Assembly: GCA_903944555.1 (NCBI GenBank)
Contig: CAJASG010000510.1
Span: forward strand, 1 to 11,142
Source: an uncultured beta proteobacterium
GTDB lineage: Bacteria; Pseudomonadota; Gammaproteobacteria; Burkholderiales; Burkholderiaceae_C
Length of the DNA stretch: 11,142 nucleotides
Reading direction: 5' to 3'
Shown: positions 7,409 to 11,142 of the stretch, in pieces
How the letters are laid out: every line of letters begins with the position of its first letter
Numbering within the stretch: position 1 is the first letter of the stretch
Translations under genes and position numbers: made by a program
The notes under the pieces: generated by a model
Told to the model about the DNA's origin: nothing
What the model saw: only the letters and a program-made list of their open reading frames with translations
Database searches by the model: none

Positions 7409-7852
7409 ATGTACCAACGCATTTTAGTTGCCACCGATGGGTCCAAGCTATCCAAAAAAGCGGTCACTAGTGCCATCGCCCTGGCCGCCCTGAGTGGCGC
7501 TGAATTAGTGGCCTTGAAAGTAGTTCCCCGCTACCCACAAAGCTATTTTGAAGGTGGCATTGCACTCCAGGCGGATGAAATTCAGCGGGTTGAAAAACAA
7601 TGGGCCGACGAGGGACAGGCGGTGGTCGATGCTGTCGCCAAAACCGCTTTGGGAAAAGGCGTAACAACAAAAGCACTGACAGTGAAGTCCGATGTGGTGT
7701 CAGACGCCGTGCTGGCAACGGTGAAAAAGCACCAGTGCGATCTCATCGTGATGGCATCCCACGGCCGCCGTGGCATCAAGCGCTTGCTGCTTGGCAGTGA
7801 GACCCAACAGGTTTTGACCCATGCCACCGTGCCTGTTTTGGTACTGAAATAA
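7409..7852 (+). CDS. universal stress protein, UspA family, single domain
   Basis: Small cytoplasmic protein of 147 residues, the usual length for a single-domain Usp. It begins YQRILVATDGS, the typical first strand and nucleotide-contacting aspartate. Near the C-terminus it has the ATP-binding loop ASHG, nine residues, then GS, followed by THATVPVLVLK. The first glycine of the G-x2-G-x9-G(S/T) motif is replaced by alanine, a substitution I recall from other proteobacterial homologues, so ATP binding is likely but not certain. Ribosome site AAGGAG at 7397-7402, 6 bases before the ATG. Divergent from ccoI with a shared FNR-type site, which suggests a role in survival under low oxygen or energy limitation. 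It ends two bases from the convergent HD-GYP gene. The only plus-strand gene. Confidence 0.95.
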   Translation: MYQRILVATDGSKLSKKAVTSAIALAALSGAELVALKVVPRYPQSYFEGGIALQADEIQRVEKQWADEGQAVVDAVAKTALGKGVTTKALTVKSDVVSDAVLATVKKHQCDLIVMASHGRRGIKRLLLGSETQQVLTHATVPVLVLK

Positions 7853-7854
7853 TC

Positions 7855-8904
7855 CTAACTTTCCTCCTGAAAACGTTTGCGAATTTCCAACACATCTTCC
7901 CACGCGTTCAGGAAGGCCTGCACACAATCCGGGTCAAAGTGGCTCCCTGACCCGGCGACCAGAAAGTCCACCGCAGCCTCCAGCGTCCAGGCCTTCTTGT
8001 AGGGGCGCTCGGAGGTGAGTGCATCAAACACGTCCGCCACTGCCACGATTCGGCTGAATATGGGAATCTCCAACCCCTTGACGCCTGAGGGGTATCCTGA
8101 ACCATCAAACTTTTCATGGTGCCCCCGTGCGATTTCGGCCCCCTGCTGCAATACGCGAGATGAACTACCCTTCAGCAATTCGTAGCCCAATATGGCGTGT
8201 TGCTTCATGACTTCGAACTCTTCGGGCTCAAGACGGCCAGGTTTGAGCAAAATCTTGTCGGCAATACCCACCTTGCCGATGTCATGCATGGGCGCGGCTT
8301 CCAAGAGCAATTCCTGATCCTCCACCGACATCCCCATGCCAGCGGCGATGAGTTTGGAAAAATGCGCCATACGCAAAATGTGCCCCCCCGTCTCGGGGTC
8401 GCGAAACTCAGCCGCTTTGGAAAGGCGAATCACCGTTTCGCGCTCACGCGCAACAATTTCTGCCGTGGCTTTGCGAACTTCTTCGGCCAGCCATGCAGCG
8501 CGGTCATCCAGCTTTTTGCGTGCTTCACTCAAGAACAACATATTTTTGGCGCGGGCCAAAAACTCAACCTTATCCACTGGCTTGGTCAGAAAATCGTTGG
8601 CCCCCGAATCAAGAGCACGATACCGAATCTGCTTTTGGTCGTTGGCGGTGATCATCAGCACAGGAACTGCGTCGCGCCCCGGCATTTGGCGCAACTGGCT
8701 GATGAACTCCAAACCATCCAGCTCCGGCATCATGTAATCCACGATCACGAGGTCAACCTCATGGTCTCTGGCCCACTCCAGCCCCTTCAAAGGATCGGCA
8801 AACGTGTGGCCAACGCAGTTGTCCAGTTTTTTGACCAGCGCACCGAACAAAATTAAATTGATTTCGGTGTCATCGACGATCAGTACATGTTGAATCACGG
8901 TCAT
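7855..8904 (-). CDS. response regulator with HD-GYP domain, predicted cyclic di-GMP phosphodiesterase (RpfG-like)
   Basis: Soluble two-domain regulator, 349 residues. Receiver (about 5-122): acidic pair D11/D12, phospho-acceptor D56 (in VIVDYMMP), T86 and K108 (in TKP). A charged helical linker (about 125-160) leads to the HD-GYP domain (about 160-345). There the metal-binding and signature residues are intact: H175, H207-D208 with K211 (HDIGK), H236, H262-H263, the GYP motif at 270-272 (HHEKFDGSGYP) and D291. The family hydrolyses c-di-GMP, lowering its level and favouring motility over biofilm. The gene starts 28 bases after the hybrid kinase gene, so the kinase is its likely phosphodonor. 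The ribosome site is weak (GAAAG 4 bases before ATG). The 3' end nearly touches the stress protein gene. Confidence 0.95.
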   Translation of the reverse strand: MTVIQHVLIVDDTEINLILFGALVKKLDNCVGHTFADPLKGLEWARDHEVDLVIVDYMMPELDGLEFISQLRQMPGRDAVPVLMITANDQKQIRYRALDSGANDFLTKPVDKVEFLARAKNMLFLSEARKKLDDRAAWLAEEVRKATAEIVARERETVIRLSKAAEFRDPETGGHILRMAHFSKLIAAGMGMSVEDQELLLEAAPMHDIGKVGIADKILLKPGRLEPEEFEVMKQHAILGYELLKGSSSRVLQQGAEIARGHHEKFDGSGYPSGVKGLEIPIFSRIVAVADVFDALTSERPYKKAWTLEAAVDFLVAGSGSHFDPDCVQAFLNAWEDVLEIRKRFQEES

Positions 8905-8932
8905 TAAACTTTCGAAAATTTTTTACTTACCG

Positions 8933-11142
8933 TCAATGGAGCGTTTGTGTCTGCAATACGCCAAGAAGGCGCTCCACTTCCAACGCAAACGGATCAATCA
9001 AAGCTGCCATGCTGGCACCATCTGATTGGCCCGCCAAGGTCTCAATTTGCATCGCGAGTTCACTGGCCGGAACGGCGCCAAAAATCGACAAAGTGCCCTT
9101 CAGCGCATGTGACGTGTACAGCACCACTTTGTAGTCGGCACTTTTCATTGCGTCGCGCACTTTCTTCAAGTCTTCTGGCCACTGATCCAAAAAGGCTTGG
9201 GCAACAATTTCCACCATCTCCTGGTCCTGGGCGGCCAAGGCTTTGGCGTAATCAAACTCCACCAAGACGTCCACATCATCCAAAGGCGCAATAGAAGAAT
9301 TCATATAGGTGGAGGCGAATGGCTCTGGCTCTGGCTCCGACTGACTGGCGAAAAGCAAAAGCATTTGCTGCAATTCTGTTGCCTTGATCGGCTTTGAGAT
9401 GTATTCATCCATCCCTGCATCCAGGCAGCGCTGGCGGTCAGACTCCATGGCATTGGCCGTCATGGCGATGATGGGTGTGCGTTCATCCGTTTCTGAGGCC
9501 CGTATGCGGCGCGTAGCTTCTAATCCATCCATGACGGGCATCATCATGTCCATCAGGATGACGTCAAATGTCTGCTGGGCACACATATCCACTGCAACCT
9601 GACCATTCTCTGCCACATCAACCCGGTGTCCCCAACGCTCCAGTAGCGTCACTGCCAGTTTTTGGTTTACGACATGGTCCTCCACCAACAGCACATGCAT
9701 CGCCACCTGCGATTCCTTAAGCGAATGGCGGGTAACCAACTCACTCGACCGGTTCGATGAGGGGGCAAGCAATTGGGCCACCGCCTGCAGCAACTCATCA
9801 CGCGCGATGGGTTTGGTGAGATAACCAGCAATGCCTACTGCACGGGCGCGCTGGGCATCACCCTTGATACCGGCACTGGACAGCATGACCATCGGGACAT
9901 GCGCACATTGCGGCATCAGCCCGATACGCTCAGCAACTTCAAACCCGTCCATTTCCGGCATTTGGGCATCGAGCAGCACCATGTCACATGGCTTGCCCGC
10001 ACCGCTTTGGGCGGCAAGCCACTCCAGCGCGGCTTGCCCCGAGGGGACGTCGTGGGTCCAAACTCCAGCGGCCTGCATGGCCCCGGCAATCACCCGTCGA
10101 TTGACGTCGTTGTCATCAACAATCAGTACACGGCGCCCCACGAAACTGATGACTGGCGCAGAAGGCTCTAGCGGCGCGGTGTCCAGTCCCACACGCATGT
10201 CGAAATGGAACACACTACCCCGGCCCAGTTCGCTTTCCACCCAAATGCGCCCACCCAGAGCTTCGGCCAATCGCGCACAAATGGTAAGGCCCAAGCCGGT
10301 ACCACCATATTTACGGGTGATGGAGCTGTCTTCTTGTGAAAAGGCATCGAATATGGACCCCAACTTGTCCGCTGGAATTCCAATTCCGGTGTCACTCACA
10401 GCCAGATGCAACAGCACGCTACCGTCAATCTCTGGCGCAACCGAAACCCGCAGCACGATCTCCCCCTTTTTGGTGAACTTAATCGCATTGCCAATAATAT
10501 TCACCAAAATTTGGCGCAAGCGGCCAGGGTCCCCCACCACAGCCATCGGCACATCAGGGGCGATATCGCTGATCAACTCCAGCCCTTTCTCCTGCGCTCG
10601 AAGTGCAATGGTTTTCAGGGTATCGCCAACTGCACGCCCCAAGTGAAAAGGAATACTCTCAATGAGAAGCTTGCCGGCCTCGATTTTGGAAAAATCCAGA
10701 ATGTCGTTGATGACCCGCAGCAAGGCCTCGGACGAGGACTTCACAATACCCAGGTATTCGCGCTGCTCCGCGTCCATTTCCGTGTCCATCAGCAACTCCG
10801 TCATGCCGATGACCCCATTCATGGGGGTTCGAATTTCATGGCTCATGTTGGCCAAGAAATCCGACTTGGCACGGTTGGCAGATTCGGCGTCTTCCTTGGC
10901 TTTCTGCAATTCCACGGACACATTTTTGGCCGTCGTGATGTCGGTCAAATAGCCATTCCAAACCTGAACACCTGTGGCCAAAGCCTGGGACTGCGCCTCA
11001 CCATGTACCCACACCACTTCTTTTGACTCCAGGTGGACCAGCCGGAAATCCATTGCCCAAGCCTGCTCCTGCGAATGTGCCTGCGTGAGGGTTTGCGAAA
11101 CGAGAAGCGTGTCGTCTGGATGCACTTGGCGCAAAAATGCAA
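8933..11142 (-). CDS. hybrid sensor histidine kinase with PAS, HisKA, HATPase, two receivers and Hpt (5' end outside window)
   Basis: Partial: the frame is open to the right edge, so the sensory N-terminus is missing. In order: end of a PAS/PAC domain (VHPDD to YLTDIT, about 11140-10930); HisKA with phospho-histidine in NMSHEIRTP (His codon 10838-10840); HATPase with N-box [15 protein letters not shown] and GGTGLGL; receiver 1 with Asp codon 9968-9970 ([11 protein letters not shown]) and TKP; receiver 2 with Asp codon 9548-9550 ([11 protein letters not shown]) and SKP; an acidic Glu-Pro linker; and an Hpt domain with [13 protein letters not shown] (His codon 9107-9109). All phosphorelay residues are intact. 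This is a BarA/ArcB-like chain from kinase to receiver to Hpt, and the HD-GYP regulator just downstream is the probable target. The signal is unknown; PAS domains can sense oxygen, redox or ligands. Confidence 0.95.
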   Translation of the reverse strand, partial: AFLRQVHPDDTLLVSQTLTQAHSQEQAWAMDFRLVHLESKEVVWVHGEAQSQALATGVQVWNGYLTDITTAKNVSVELQKAKEDAESANRAKSDFLANMSHEIRTPMNGVIGMTELLMDTEMDAEQREYLGIVKSSSEALLRVINDILDFSKIEAGKLLIESIPFHLGRAVGDTLKTIALRAQEKGLELISDIAPDVPMAVVGDPGRLRQILVNIIGNAIKFTKKGEIVLRVSVAPEIDGSVLLHLAVSDTGIGIPADKLGSIFDAFSQEDSSITRKYGGTGLGLTICARLAEALGGRIWVESELGRGSVFHFDMRVGLDTAPLEPSAPVISFVGRRVLIVDDNDVNRRVIAGAMQAAGVWTHDVPSGQAALEWLAAQSGAGKPCDMVLLDAQMPEMDGFEVAERIGLMPQCAHVPMVMLSSAGIKGDAQRARAVGIAGYLTKPIARDELLQAVAQLLAPSSNRSSELVTRHSLKESQVAMHVLLVEDHVVNQKLAVTLLERWGHRVDVAENGQVAVDMCAQQTFDVILMDMMMPVMDGLEATRRIRASETDERTPIIAMTANAMESDRQRCLDAGMDEYISKPIKATELQQMLLLFASQSEPEPEPFASTYMNSSIAPLDDVDVLVEFDYAKALAAQDQEMVEIVAQAFLDQWPEDLKKVRDAMKSADYKVVLYTSHALKGTLSIFGAVPASELAMQIETLAGQSDGASMAALIDPFALEVERLLGVLQTQTLH

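Noticed and set aside
8905..8932. TTTCGAAA palindrome in the gap between the kinase and HD-GYP genes, as an operator or terminator
   Set aside because: Very short and A/T-rich, with no G-C stem and no T run on the coding strand; the gap is only 28 bases and the genes look cotranscribed.
9773..10646. Plus-strand open frames of 130 to 271 codons opposite the hybrid kinase
   Set aside because: They oppose conserved kinase and receiver domains, overlap each other in different frames, and show no domain or ribosome site.
1..11142. Search for mobile elements, integrases, toxin-antitoxin or defence genes, CRISPR arrays, tRNA or rRNA
   Set aside because: None seen. Every stretch is explained by conserved respiratory or signalling genes, and no gene-free stretch exceeds about 110 bases.

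Overview
The window is a dense stretch of a betaproteobacterial chromosome. Protein style (CcoQ, CcoO and CcoI sequence patterns, and the ccoI-ccoS-ccoN-ccoO-ccoQ-ccoP-ccoG order) points to Burkholderiales, most likely Comamonadaceae of the Rhodoferax/Polaromonas kind; the assignment is by recognition, not by a search. No mobile element, tRNA, rRNA, CRISPR array or foreign-looking segment was seen.

Left two thirds (positions 4-7302, all minus strand, read right to left): a complete cbb3-type cytochrome c oxidase locus. It starts with the copper-export P-type ATPase CcoI and the assembly protein CcoS, whose genes share one base. The structural genes ccoN, ccoO, ccoQ and ccoP follow, and then ccoG, the membrane polyferredoxin and cupric reductase. 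CcoQ and CcoS are 45-residue proteins that are easily missed. CcoH, the usual partner, is not in the window; ccoG ends three bases from the left edge, so ccoH could lie just outside. CcoI and CcoG deal with copper, CcoN-O-P form the respiratory complex, and CcoQ and CcoS help its assembly and stability. Together they give high-affinity oxygen respiration under microoxic conditions.

Two FNR/ANR/FixK-type palindromes fit this role. One is a perfect site at 7339-7352 between ccoI and a divergent universal stress protein gene. The other is a variant site at 4717-4730 in front of ccoN. Both are about 41.5 bases from plausible -10 elements, the spacing of FNR-activated class II promoters. The shared site suggests that the stress protein and the oxidase assembly genes are switched on together when oxygen falls. 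For ccoI the predicted transcript would start almost at the ATG, which agrees with the lack of a visible Shine-Dalgarno sequence.

Right third (7855-11142, minus strand): a two-gene signalling module. A hybrid sensor histidine kinase (PAS, HisKA, HATPase, two receivers, Hpt; its 5' end is cut by the window edge) is followed 28 bases later by an HD-GYP response regulator, predicted to degrade cyclic di-GMP. It runs tail to tail into the stress protein gene with a two-base gap. Nothing in the sequence ties this module directly to the oxidase genes.

This is mostly a well-known type of region. The points worth a second look are the regulatory layout and the phosphorelay/c-di-GMP pair, not a new gene family.
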